Shown here: positions 25,760 to 33,455 of the stretch, piece by piece
How positions within the stretch are numbered: position 1 is the stretch's first letter
Layout: the number at the start of each line of letters is the position of its first letter
Source: Burkholderia sp. SRS-W-2-2016
Lineage (GTDB): Bacteria > Pseudomonadota > Gammaproteobacteria > Burkholderiales > Burkholderiaceae
Reading direction: 5' to 3'
Assembly: GCF_001931485.1 (NCBI RefSeq)
Contig: NZ_MSDV01000022.1
Location: forward strand, 1-64,000
DNA: 64,000 nucleotides
The notes under the pieces: model-generated
Told to the model about the DNA's origin: nothing
The model's database searches: none
What the model saw: only the letters and a program-made list of their open reading frames with translations
Position numbers and translations under genes: made by a program

Positions 25760-26219
25760 GGCACGAAGAGTCGATTAGGTCGATCGCAATCCGCGGACGC
25801 CTGCGGGTTGTAGCAGCGATCCTGCTCAGGTAGAAACGCTGCATGAAAACCGCGGCAGACAGATGGTCAAGCTGCCCTTGTGTCCGCTGCCGGTTATAAA
25901 AGATCTCGATGTATTCCGTGATCTCTTGCTGCGCCCGCTGCCGACTTGCGAACCACCGACGCCGGGACGACTCGCTCTTCAGCGTGCCCCAACATGATTT
26001 GATCGATGCGTAGTCGAAGCAGTTTCCTCGTCCGCTCAGCGAGGCTTGCATGCCGAACTGGCTGACAAGATTGTGGTAAGCATGTGCGCAATATCGGCGG
26101 GCGCAGTCTGTGTAGTGAATCAGACCAGCCAGCGGTCAGTAAAACGCGACCGCCCGAAACACCGACTGCATCACCGGATGCCTGGTCATACGCTCTTCGC
26201 GTAAGGAATAAACGATGCC
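25743..26219 (-). pseudogene. Decayed IS3-family transposase (OrfB, DDE domain) remnant
   Basis: On the minus strand one frame carries IS3 OrfB C-terminal features: LAGLIHYTD, then an FGMQASLSGRGNC block, a CWGTLKSE helix and the FYNRQRTQGQLDHLS end. A TGA at 26138-26136 interrupts the frame before LAGLIHYTD, and the catalytic glutamate position (normally AES/MES before the F-W) reads IKS. The N-terminal part, OrfA and terminal repeats are not found. It is a dead fragment that overlaps the acyltransferase start by 17 bases. The stretch 26220-26565 shows nothing recognisable. Confidence 0.72.
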
Positions 26220-26565
26220 GGGTGATGACTGTGTTCGGAGCCGTAATCGAGAATAGAACAAGTGCAGAAGATTACGGCTAAGGTGTTGTCCTGACTTTCA
26301 CCGCGTTCCGCATGTCCTGTATCGCACAGACGGATTGATAACCGGGTTCCCGTGGTTCTCTTTTTATGCACGGTTAATACATGAGATGTCGATTCTGCGA
26401 CGACTGAAAAATTATGGTGTTCGCGATTGTGGTACGGATCCATCACTCAAACATTCAAGCACTCAAACCAGCAATGCGGTTCAGCATGCAGCGAACGAAC
26501 ATCGCGCCCGGCGAATCATGTCGCCGCACGAATGACCTTGTCAGGCGAGGCAAAGATCGCCGAAG

Positions 26566-27399
26566 ATGCATGATCCGCCCGTTCTGCGTGGGGACGACAT
26601 GCACCCATTCGCGAATTCAGCCAGGCCAGCAGTCCACGATGACGTCTTCGCACTGTGGGACCGGCTGGCCGAGTTCTCCGCAGCCGATGGCGATGCCGCG
26701 CTGACCCATCTGCTCACCACGCTCTGTGCGATGGTCGCGGCACGCAATGCGCTTTGGGCCGTAGTCGTGCGATTGCCTTCGCCCTCGCCGAACGATCCTT
26801 TGTTCGGCTGGCGTCCACGCCTGGTTCGACTCCTGCATCCGGTACCCGCGATGGTCGCTTCCGTGCAGGAGCAGTTCGACACGCTCTGGACCGGCAAGGT
26901 CGACTCGTCACATGTGGTGGCCGCGGCGGGGAACGAGCCGTTCCGCGCCAACCTGCTCTTCGAGGCCATGCCCGCGGAATGGTTCGAAGGTGAGCACTAT
27001 CGCCGCCACTACCTCGAAGTGGGTCACGGCGACAGCATCCAGATGCGCTGCTCGCTCAACGACGATGTACGGATTCACATCTTCGTGTTTCGCGATGTGC
27101 AGGCACCCCGCTTCTGCGCGCCGGATCTCGAGCTTCTGTGCTTCGTGATGCATGGGCTGAGATGGTATTGCCGGCAGCAACTGCTGAGCCACGGCCTGCT
27201 GATCGCGGACGCTCCCCTTACGTCGACCGAGCGCCGGGTGCTGCTGGGACTACTCGACGGACGCTCGGAAAAGCAGATCGCGCAGCTGCTCGACCAGAGT
27301 CCGAACACGACGCATGTGCATATCAAGTCGATCTACACCAAATTCAACGTCGGAAGTCGCTCGACGCTCACCGCGCTGTGGCTCGGCAAGCTGAGATAG
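26566..27399 (+). CDS. LuxR-type HTH transcriptional regulator
   Basis: A 277-residue protein with a C-terminal LuxR/GerE helix-turn-helix at about 215-275 (LTSTERRVLLGLLDGRSEKQ, IAQLLDQSP, THVHIKSIYTKF). The N-terminal 200 residues have no recognised sensor domain; they are not an autoinducer-binding or receiver domain by eye. A second ATG at codon 12 (MHPFANSA) is an alternative start. No obvious target beside it; the small secreted protein and CBS protein downstream are co-directional. Confidence 0.78.
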   Translation: MHDPPVLRGDDMHPFANSARPAVHDDVFALWDRLAEFSAADGDAALTHLLTTLCAMVAARNALWAVVVRLPSPSPNDPLFGWRPRLVRLLHPVPAMVASVQEQFDTLWTGKVDSSHVVAAAGNEPFRANLLFEAMPAEWFEGEHYRRHYLEVGHGDSIQMRCSLNDDVRIHIFVFRDVQAPRFCAPDLELLCFVMHGLRWYCRQQLLSHGLLIADAPLTSTERRVLLGLLDGRSEKQIAQLLDQSPNTTHVHIKSIYTKFNVGSRSTLTALWLGKLR

Positions 27400-27595
27400 C
27401 GAACTGCGGGCGCTGGCGTTGCCGGATCACCTGTTCAGGTTATGTTCGGGTATCGGCGAACAATCTACGATTAGTCCCATGCCTTCATCGCACTGCAGCG
27501 CGCCCGCCTTGAACGTGCTGCGCTCGCGAGGGGTATCGCCTGCGTCGCGATTTGTTACGGGCTCTTTTTGCAATGACCTTTTGAGGAGTCTCGAC

Positions 27596-27865
27596 ATGAG
27601 CTACCCGAGCCGGGTCACAACCGTTCTAACCTCCTGCGTGCTCACGGCGACGGCCGCCGCGGGGTTCCAGTGCTGTATTGCCGCGACCGCTAACGCCGAT
27701 TTCGATTCCGGGCTGGACGACTCCGCCGTGGTGCTCCGCACGTCGGGAAACACGCCGTTTCCGCGCTTCGACTCAGCGCGGATTCCGTTTTCTCAGCAGC
27801 CTGCCGTGGACGACTCGATTGCCCTTTGCATGCCGGATCTTTATTGTTCACTCGCGGCCCGATAG
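27596..27865 (+). CDS. Small secreted hypothetical protein
   Basis: An 89-residue protein beginning MSYPSRVTTVLTSCVLTATA, a signal peptide with likely cleavage near ANA-DFD (position 35). A strong GAGGAG site at 27583-27588 supports the start. The mature part is short, acidic and proline-containing, with a CMPDLYC cysteine pair near the end. No family recognised. It is 76 bases upstream of the CBS-BON gene. Confidence 0.55.
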   Translation: MSYPSRVTTVLTSCVLTATAAAGFQCCIAATANADFDSGLDDSAVVLRTSGNTPFPRFDSARIPFSQQPAVDDSIALCMPDLYCSLAAR

Positions 27866-27941
27866 CACAGCCGGGGCGATCGGGCCGGGGCGGTCTGAGC
27901 ACCAGACGAGGCCCCGTCGCAAACACGCAGGGAGAGCGACT

Positions 27942-28634
27942 ATGCGCGCGCAAGACATCATGACCGCATCCGTCATCACCGCCACAGCGGACATGACGGT
28001 CCACGAAGCGGCAACACTGCTGGTCGAAAACCATCTCGGGAGCATGCCGGTCGTCGACGAGAACGGACAGGTTGTCGGTACCGTCGGCGAACGCGATCTT
28101 CTGCATCGGGTGGAGAACGGCACCTGCCACGGCAAGCGCCAGTGGTGGCTCGAACTGCTGTTGTCGTCCCCTCGCGCTCAGGCCGCGAGGTATCTGAAAG
28201 AGCACGGGCGCGTCGTGGGCGACGTGATGTGCGAAGAGGTGGTTTCGATTTCGGGGGAGATGCCGCTCCAGCAGATCGCGGACCTGATGGAACGTCGATG
28301 TCTCGACAGCGTGCCGGTGCTGAAGAGCGGCACGCTGATCGGAAATGTGAGTCGCTCGAACCTGATCCGCGCACTCGCGCGCGTTGCGCCGGTCGTGGAA
28401 TTAGCTTCGCGCGACGATGCCAGCCTGCGCGAAGCGATAGTCCGGACCATGCAAGGGCAGAGCTGGCGGCTGCCCAAACACGGCGTACGCGTGAAGGATG
28501 GTGTCGTGCATCTACGCGGGGTGGTCGAATCCGTCGAGGAAAAGCGGGCCATCCGCACTGCCGCCGAGAGCGTGCCGGGCGTCAAGCGTGTGGAGTATCA
28601 CCTTGAGTTTCCGGAGGTGATTCCGGCGTTGTAG
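27942..28634 (+). CDS. CBS-pair protein with C-terminal BON domain
   Basis: A 230-residue protein. Residues 1-60 hold the first CBS motif (MTASVITATADMTVHEAA, GSMPVVDENGQVVG), residues 95-150 the second (VMCEEVVSISGEMPLQ, DSVPVLKSGTLIG), and about 160-225 a BON domain (GVRVKDGVVHLRGVV). A GGGAGA ribosome site sets the start. CBS pairs usually bind adenine nucleotides; BON domains bind lipids or membranes. Such proteins are common in Burkholderiaceae stress and respiration loci. Precise function unknown. Confidence 0.85.
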   Translation: MRAQDIMTASVITATADMTVHEAATLLVENHLGSMPVVDENGQVVGTVGERDLLHRVENGTCHGKRQWWLELLLSSPRAQAARYLKEHGRVVGDVMCEEVVSISGEMPLQQIADLMERRCLDSVPVLKSGTLIGNVSRSNLIRALARVAPVVELASRDDASLREAIVRTMQGQSWRLPKHGVRVKDGVVHLRGVVESVEEKRAIRTAAESVPGVKRVEYHLEFPEVIPAL

Positions 28635-28712
28635 GCCGCTTGCGGTGGGTTTTCGGGCGAGCGGCAACGTGTCGGCAGTGATGCCATTGGATACACGGGA
28701 TCCTGCAATCCG

Positions 28713-29387
28713 TCAGCGCGCAACACGCTCGAGATAATGCTGCGCCGCGCGCGTCACATGGCGCTCGGCAAGCAACGCCGCGAGCGCCGCATCGCCAGAT
28801 TGCACCGCGTGCAGGATCGCCACGTGTTCGTGCCAGGTGACGCGCACCTCTTCGTCGTTCGCATTCACGAACAGCATGCGCGTACGGTCGCGCAGCGAGC
28901 GCATCAGGTCCGACAGCATCGAATTGGCGCCGGCCGCGTACAGCAGGTCGTGAAAGCGCGCGTTCAGTTCGAGCAGACCCGTGGTCTCGCCTGCCGCCAC
29001 CTTCGCGCTGCCCTCCTGGAGCACCGCCTCGATCTGAGCGACGAGTTCCGGCGTGCAATGCTCGGCGGCGAGGCGCGCGTTGAGTCCTTCGAGGGTCGCG
29101 CGGATCTGCACCATCTCGCGCGCCGCCGAAGGATCGAGCGACGCAACCACCGCGCCATGCCGCGGGCGCACTTCGACGAGCCCTTCCGCCGCCAGCGCGC
29201 GCAGCGCTTCGCGCACGGGCACGCGCGACACTTCGAGCTCCTCCGCGATCCGGCCTTCGACCAGCCTGTCGCCGGGCGCGTACTCACCGGTTGTAATCGA
29301 CTCACGCAAGCGGGCGATCACCAGCTCCGAAAGCTGCTTGTGCATGATCGGCTCACGCCCGTTTGCGCTGATGGCTCCCCGTACCAT
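28713..29387 (-). CDS. GntR-family regulator with FCD domain
   Basis: A 224-residue regulator. The winged HTH covers about 15-80 (QLSELVIARLRESI, LVEGRIAEELEVSRVPVREA, LRALAAEGLVEVRP). The FCD effector domain follows with the metal-binding residues expected for the family: a D/N in ELNARFHDLL and later histidines in WHEHVAILHAV and AERHVTRAAQHY. It faces the second catabolic island. A 13-base GTAGAC-T-GTAGAC element lies 66 bases upstream, and better copies lie before the other operons of the island, so it is probably their shared repressor and self-regulated. Confidence 0.88.
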   Translation of the reverse strand: MVRGAISANGREPIMHKQLSELVIARLRESITTGEYAPGDRLVEGRIAEELEVSRVPVREALRALAAEGLVEVRPRHGAVVASLDPSAAREMVQIRATLEGLNARLAAEHCTPELVAQIEAVLQEGSAKVAAGETTGLLELNARFHDLLYAAGANSMLSDLMRSLRDRTRMLFVNANDEEVRVTWHEHVAILHAVQSGDAALAALLAERHVTRAAQHYLERVAR

Positions 29388-29452
29388 GTTGACTCTCCAC
29401 GTCTGACCGTTGCTCCAACTATTGGCGCAATTCTAGCAGCGCCGGTGTTTTC

Positions 29453-29465
29453 GTAGACTGTAGAC
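29453..29465. promoter_or_regulatory. Candidate FCD-regulator operator, copy A
   Basis: GTAGACTGTAGAC is a perfect direct repeat of GTAGAC with a 7-base period. It resembles the GTATAC-y-GTATAC element found before four other operons of the island. It lies upstream of the regulator gene, suggesting autoregulation. Confidence 0.55.
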
Positions 29466-29513
29466 ATGATACGAAACGCGAATCCGCTGCGCGCCGTCAA
29501 CCATCGCGCCCGC

Positions 29514-30464
29514 TCAACGCGGCACCGACGCCATGAACGCGAGAATCTCGCGTCCCAGATATTCCTCGCCGGAATTGAAATGCGCGACGATCGACGTGTG
29601 GTTGTGGCCGCGCATCTGCACGAAGCGCGGCGGCACGCCGCGATGGCGCAGCAATTCACGAAAGAACGCGGCACCGTAGTCATCGAGGAAGCGGTTTTCG
29701 TATTCGGCCACCGCGATCATCACCGGCACCGCGCAACATGCCGCGTGCGTGAGCGGCGAGCGCTCCGCGTAGCGCGATTCGTCGGCGCCGAAATACGCGC
29801 GCACCGGGCCCGCGTTCGGATTGCGCGGATCGACGTCGGCAACGAGACGCGCGCTGATCAGCACGAGACCGGCCACATCTCGCGGCCCGGCGCTGTCCGC
29901 GAGAGCGGGATCGAACAGGCAACTCGCGGCGTGCGCGCCGCCCGCCGAATGGCCGATCACGAAGATGCGTGCGGGGTCGATGCGCCAGCGCGCCGCATGC
30001 TCGCGCAGCCAGCCGAGCGCGCTGGCCACGTCCTGCGCGCCGCCCGGCCACGGCGCTTCATCGGCGAGACGGTATTCGACGTTCACCGCGACGAAGCCCT
30101 GGCGCGCGAACCAGTGGCACACGTTGTCGTAGATCGCGCCGTTCACGCTTTTGCTGCCGCGCACGAACGCGCCGCCATGCACGAACAGTACGGCTTCGCG
30201 CGGCGTATCGGCGGGTGCGTCAAGCGGCTCGAACACGTCGAGCACCTGGCGCGAATGCGCGCCATACGCAAGGTCACGCTCGACGCGCGTTCCATCCATC
30301 GGCGCGGCCATCACGAGCGGCGTGTAGCAATCGATCACCGCCTTGCGATTGGCGATGATGTCGTCGTTCCAGCTCGGCCCCAGCGCGAGCATGCGCTGAC
30401 GTTGCTCCGGAGCAAACGGGCCGAACGGCGTGAACGCGGGATCGTCGTCGGCGCGGCTCACCAT
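29514..30464 (-). CDS. Alpha/beta hydrolase, esterase or kynurenine-formamidase-like
   Basis: A 316-residue alpha/beta hydrolase. The oxyanion motif VLFVHGGAFVRG is near 107-118, the nucleophile elbow is VIGHSAGGAHA (Ser), and the catalytic His lies in MRGHNHTSIVAHF near the end. This HGG plus GHSAGG pattern fits the carboxylesterase/formamidase (KFase-like) group. The ATG overlaps the stop of the ferredoxin gene by 7 bases. It may hydrolyse an ester or N-formyl/acyl intermediate of the pathway. Confidence 0.86.
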   Translation of the reverse strand: MVSRADDDPAFTPFGPFAPEQRQRMLALGPSWNDDIIANRKAVIDCYTPLVMAAPMDGTRVERDLAYGAHSRQVLDVFEPLDAPADTPREAVLFVHGGAFVRGSKSVNGAIYDNVCHWFARQGFVAVNVEYRLADEAPWPGGAQDVASALGWLREHAARWRIDPARIFVIGHSAGGAHAASCLFDPALADSAGPRDVAGLVLISARLVADVDPRNPNAGPVRAYFGADESRYAERSPLTHAACCAVPVMIAVAEYENRFLDDYGAAFFRELLRHRGVPPRFVQMRGHNHTSIVAHFNSGEEYLGREILAFMASVPR

Positions 30465-30736
30465 GACACGCTCACGTTGCCGTTGACGAACGTCTGGCAC
30501 GCCATCCGGTAACCGCTCGCCAGTTCCTCGGGGCTCAGGTGACGGCGCTCCTTCTGCTTGACGTCGTCGGTATGTTCGCGGCCCGCTTCGACCTTGCATT
30601 TGCAGGTGCCGCACAGCCCGCCGCCGCATTTGAACGGAATGCCGCCCTGCTCGCGCAGCGACACGCGCAACAGGTTGCTATTGGCGGGCGCCTCGACGGT
30701 CTTGCCGCCATTGCTCATGAAAGTGATCTGCACCAT
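30458..30736 (-). CDS. [2Fe-2S] ferredoxin (plant type), copy 1
   Basis: A 92-residue ferredoxin. The cluster loop is CGGGLCGTCKCKV (three of four ligands) with the fourth cysteine in YRMACQTFV near residue 80. It resembles the ferredoxins that feed electrons to oxygenases. Overlap with the downstream hydrolase gene and a 16-base gap from the gene upstream put it in one operon. Its probable partner is the HDO diiron protein at 38424 and the reductase at 35252. Confidence 0.88.
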   Translation of the reverse strand: MVQITFMSNGGKTVEAPANSNLLRVSLREQGGIPFKCGGGLCGTCKCKVEAGREHTDDVKQKERRHLSPEELASGYRMACQTFVNGNVSVSW

Positions 30737-30752
30737 TGCGATTCCGGAATCC

Positions 30753-31052
30753 TCAGTTATTGCGCCGGCTCACACGCGCCTCTTCGTGGCCGTGACCGGT
30801 CAGGTCCTGGATTGATTGGAGCGCGTCGCCGAGCGTCGCGAACTTTTCGAAGAATTTCGTCGGCACGAGATTCACCGTCTGCGGCACCGTTTCCTCGACG
30901 ATGCGCACGCGCGAGTCTCCTTCAAGTTGCGCGACGACGAATTCGGCGATGTGCCGCGCGCCGTAGAAGTAGTCGTGCGTTTCGACCGGGGTGATGTCCG
31001 GCGCCGGCTCGCTGCGGTATTGGCCCGGCCGGCTCGTGAGTACGATGTACAT
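30753..31052 (-). CDS. Hypothetical protein between two ferredoxins
   Basis: A 99-residue protein starting MYIVLTSRPGQYRSE. It is mixed alpha/beta, with a THDYFYGARHIAEFVV segment and a TVPQTVNLVPTKFFEKF stretch. No cysteine, no signal peptide and no family that I recognise. Its place between two ferredoxin genes in the same operon suggests an accessory subunit of the oxygenase electron-transfer system. A GGGGAC site precedes the start. Confidence 0.7.
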   Translation of the reverse strand: MYIVLTSRPGQYRSEPAPDITPVETHDYFYGARHIAEFVVAQLEGDSRVRIVEETVPQTVNLVPTKFFEKFATLGDALQSIQDLTGHGHEEARVSRRNN

Positions 31053-31105
31053 GCGATGTCCCCGTTGCGGACGCATGCCCGCGCGCTCCGCGTGAAGGTT
31101 GAAGT

Positions 31106-31414
31106 TCACGGCTCGACGGGCAGGTCGTCCTGCGCCAGTTCGATGTCGTGCTCGATCCACAGCTGGCACGCGAGCCGGTAGCCCTCGTCGAGCCGCGCGC
31201 CCAACTGCTTTTTCTCCTTCCAGTTCGGCGGCGGCAAATGCTCGCCGCCCGCCAGCACGCGACACGCGCAGCGCGCGCATTTGCCCATCCCGCACTCGTA
31301 GCGCAAATGCGGAAACGGAAACTGCCTGATGCCCGCGCGCACGACAAGATTGGTGTTTTCCTTCACCTCTGCCTGATGAACCTCTGCGTTCCTGTGGAAC
31401 ACGACGACTGGCAT
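31106..31414 (-). CDS. [2Fe-2S] ferredoxin (plant type), copy 2
   Basis: A 102-residue ferredoxin with cluster loop YECGMGKCARCACRV and a fourth cysteine in GYRLACQLWI. AGGAGG directly before the MPVVVFHR start supports it. It is the first gene of the operon running to 29514 and lies 74 bases from operator copy B. The presence of two different ferredoxins plus a reductase points to an oxygenase with a layered electron chain. Confidence 0.88.
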   Translation of the reverse strand: MPVVVFHRNAEVHQAEVKENTNLVVRAGIRQFPFPHLRYECGMGKCARCACRVLAGGEHLPPPNWKEKKQLGARLDEGYRLACQLWIEHDIELAQDDLPVEP

Positions 31415-31487
31415 GCCTCCTCCTGCGACCAAACTACGGACCCTTCGCTCGAGTGCGAAGGCGATGGGCTTAGTGTACAGCTTTTTT

Positions 31488-31500
31488 GAACATTGTATAC
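31488..31500. promoter_or_regulatory. Candidate FCD-regulator operator, copy B
   Basis: GAACATTGTATAC has the full right half (GTATAC) of the island's 13-base element and a degenerate left half. It lies between the ferredoxin operon (start 31414) and the divergent cyclodeaminase gene, on the ferredoxin side. Confidence 0.55.
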
Positions 31501-31601
31501 CGTTATAAAAACACTGAGCATGGCCGGTCACTCAATGTGCGCACGAATGCCTTGCGCTGATGGGGCTAGCGGATTTTCCCCTAGCCCTCGTTGGCATTAA
31601 C

Positions 31602-31614
31602 GTATACCGTATAC
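31602..31614. promoter_or_regulatory. Candidate FCD-regulator operator, copy C
   Basis: GTATACCGTATAC is the most perfect copy: two GTATAC hexamers with a 7-base period. It lies 35 bases before the ornithine-cyclodeaminase-like start, in the divergent promoter region. Confidence 0.7.
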
Positions 31615-31648
31615 TTCCAATTCACCATTTAACAACGGACACCAACCC

Positions 31649-32578
31649 ATGATTCATCTGACCGACGCGCAAATAGACGAACTGATCGACTTCGCACACG
31701 CGATCCCCGCACTGGAAAGCGCCTTTCGCCAACACGCGCGCGGGGCCGCCGCCGTTCAGCGGCGCGTGCGAACCGAAGCGGGCGGGACCAAGCTCTCTAC
31801 ACTCGGCGCGGTGCTGCCCGACGCCGATGTCGCCGGCGCAAAGGTCTACACGACGATTCGCGGCCAGTTCAATTTCGCGATCATCCTGTTCCGCGCGTCC
31901 GATGGCCAATGCCTTGCCACGCTCGACGCGAACGCGATCACGCGCCTGCGCACCGCCGCGACCACCGTGCTCGCAGTGCGGCGTCTCGCGCGCCGCGGCG
32001 CGCGCACTGCCGCGATCTTCGGCACCGGCGTGCAAGGCCGCGCGCATGCGCACGCGCTGGCGACGTTCACGGAGTTGAAGGCGCTTCGGATCGTCGGATT
32101 GGAAGGCGACGCACAGCTTGCGCACGCGCTCAACGAAACGCATCGCGCGCGCGGCGTGACGGCGAGCGCAATGGACAGCGCACGGGCCCTCGACGGCGCC
32201 GAAGTGATCGTCACGGCAACGCGCGCGACCGCACCGCTGTTCGATGGCAACGCGCTGATGCCGGGCGCGCTCGTCGCCGCGATCGGCTCGAGCCTGCCGC
32301 ACGCGCGCGAGGTGGACGATACCGCGCTGTCACGCGCGAGCCGCATCGTCGTGGAGTTGCGCGATCAGTCGCGCGACGAAGCGGGCGATCTCGTGCTGGC
32401 CGCGCTCGGCGTGGTGGACTGGTCGAAGGTGGTTGAACTGGGCGACGTGCTCGAACACGATGCGCTCGCCCGTCAGCGTGACGACGAGATCATCGTGTAC
32501 AAGGCGGTGGGGATCGGGCTTCAGGATGTCGCGCTCGCGGCGCTGGCGTATCGGCGGTTTATGGAGCTCAACCGCTGA
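31649..32578 (+). CDS. Ornithine cyclodeaminase/mu-crystallin family oxidoreductase
   Basis: A 309-residue protein. The NAD(P) motif is IFGTGVQGRAHA near 128-139. Earlier, a basic substrate-contact region VQRRVRTEAGGTKL and LSTLGAVLP are family features. The group covers ornithine cyclodeaminase, ketimine reductase, alanine dehydrogenase (archaeal) and N-oxalyl/N-carboxyalkyl amino acid dehydrogenases. It is the only plus-strand gene of the island and has its own operator copy. It may deaminate or reduce an imine intermediate. Confidence 0.86.
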   Translation: MIHLTDAQIDELIDFAHAIPALESAFRQHARGAAAVQRRVRTEAGGTKLSTLGAVLPDADVAGAKVYTTIRGQFNFAIILFRASDGQCLATLDANAITRLRTAATTVLAVRRLARRGARTAAIFGTGVQGRAHAHALATFTELKALRIVGLEGDAQLAHALNETHRARGVTASAMDSARALDGAEVIVTATRATAPLFDGNALMPGALVAAIGSSLPHAREVDDTALSRASRIVVELRDQSRDEAGDLVLAALGVVDWSKVVELGDVLEHDALARQRDDEIIVYKAVGIGLQDVALAALAYRRFMELNR

Positions 32579-32590
32579 GGCCGGCGTGAA

Positions 32591-32620
32591 ATGGCCCGGC
32601 GGGTGAGCCGGGCCATGTTT
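32591..32620 (+). terminator. Terminator after the cyclodeaminase-like gene
   Basis: ATGGCCCGGC (32591-32600) pairs perfectly with GCCGGGCCAT (32607-32616) around a 6-base loop; only GTTT follows, so the T-run is short. It separates this gene from the converging TerC gene. Confidence 0.7.
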
Positions 32621-32675
32621 CCAACGTGATTTGCTTCACTGCATCTTCGGCGTGACCGGCAACTCACCGGCAACC

Positions 32676-33443
32676 TCACCCCGCGCGCCAGCGCCTCAAT
32701 CCGACCCGCTGCATGAACGGCACGAACAGCACGAACGCCGCGACCGCAACGCACACCAGCACGCGGACCAGCCACTCGTTGCCCGCACCGTCGCCCAGCG
32801 CGTCCGCTACATCGCGCAACACCCGAGCAACGTGCGAATCCGCGAGCAGCATATCGGCGGCGATCCAGCCGAGCAGCGCGGAACCCAGCCAGATCACCAG
32901 CGGAAACCGCTCGATCACGCGCAGCATCACAGCACTGCCCAACGCGATAGCCGGCGCGCCCACCGTCAGCCCCGCGAGCACGACCGCGACTCGCGATCCG
33001 GCCGGCAACGTCTCAGCCACCGCTGCCGTCGCGAGTCCGTTATCGAGGCTCATCGCGAAGTCGGCGAACAGGATCAGCGCGACCACGCGCCAGAGCGCCT
33101 TCGCCGCGGGCGCGTCGCCGGCTTCGGCCTGCGCCACGCCGTCCTCGCGCAGCAACTGCATGCCGATCCACGCGAGCAGTAAGCCCGCGACCACATGCAT
33201 GTACGGAATCGCGAGCAGGAAGCCGATCGCGTAGACCATCGCGAAGCGCAGCACAATGCCGATGCTCGTGCCGATCCAGACGCCCGCGCGCCGCTGGTGC
33301 GACGGCAGCGAGCGGCACGCGAGAGCGATCGCAATCGCGTTGTCGCCGCCGAGAAGAACATTGATGAAAACGATCTGCAACACGGCGGGCGCATAGTGCA
33401 GGAAGCCCGCCGCGAAGTCCTGCGAAAACCCGAGCAATGACAT
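32676..33443 (-). CDS. TerC-family integral membrane protein
   Basis: A 255-residue protein with about seven helices. The TerC signature LQIVFINVLLGGDNAIAIAL is near residues 22-41 and the second acidic helix FADFAMSLDNGLATAA near 122-137. The family is linked to metal (manganese) export and tellurite resistance. It lies 12 bases after the carrier gene at 33456, so it belongs to the island operon. A Mn/Fe-related role beside a diiron oxygenase is possible but unproven. Confidence 0.87.
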   Translation of the reverse strand: MSLLGFSQDFAAGFLHYAPAVLQIVFINVLLGGDNAIAIALACRSLPSHQRRAGVWIGTSIGIVLRFAMVYAIGFLLAIPYMHVVAGLLLAWIGMQLLREDGVAQAEAGDAPAAKALWRVVALILFADFAMSLDNGLATAAVAETLPAGSRVAVVLAGLTVGAPAIALGSAVMLRVIERFPLVIWLGSALLGWIAADMLLADSHVARVLRDVADALGDGAGNEWLVRVLVCVAVAAFVLFVPFMQRVGLRRWRAG

Positions 33444-33455
33444 GGGCAGCCTTCC

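Noticed and set aside
26186-26446. An 86-residue minus-strand frame between the IS remnant and the LuxR-type gene
   Set aside because: No ribosome site, no family and it partly overlaps the decayed transposase; it is not supported as a gene.
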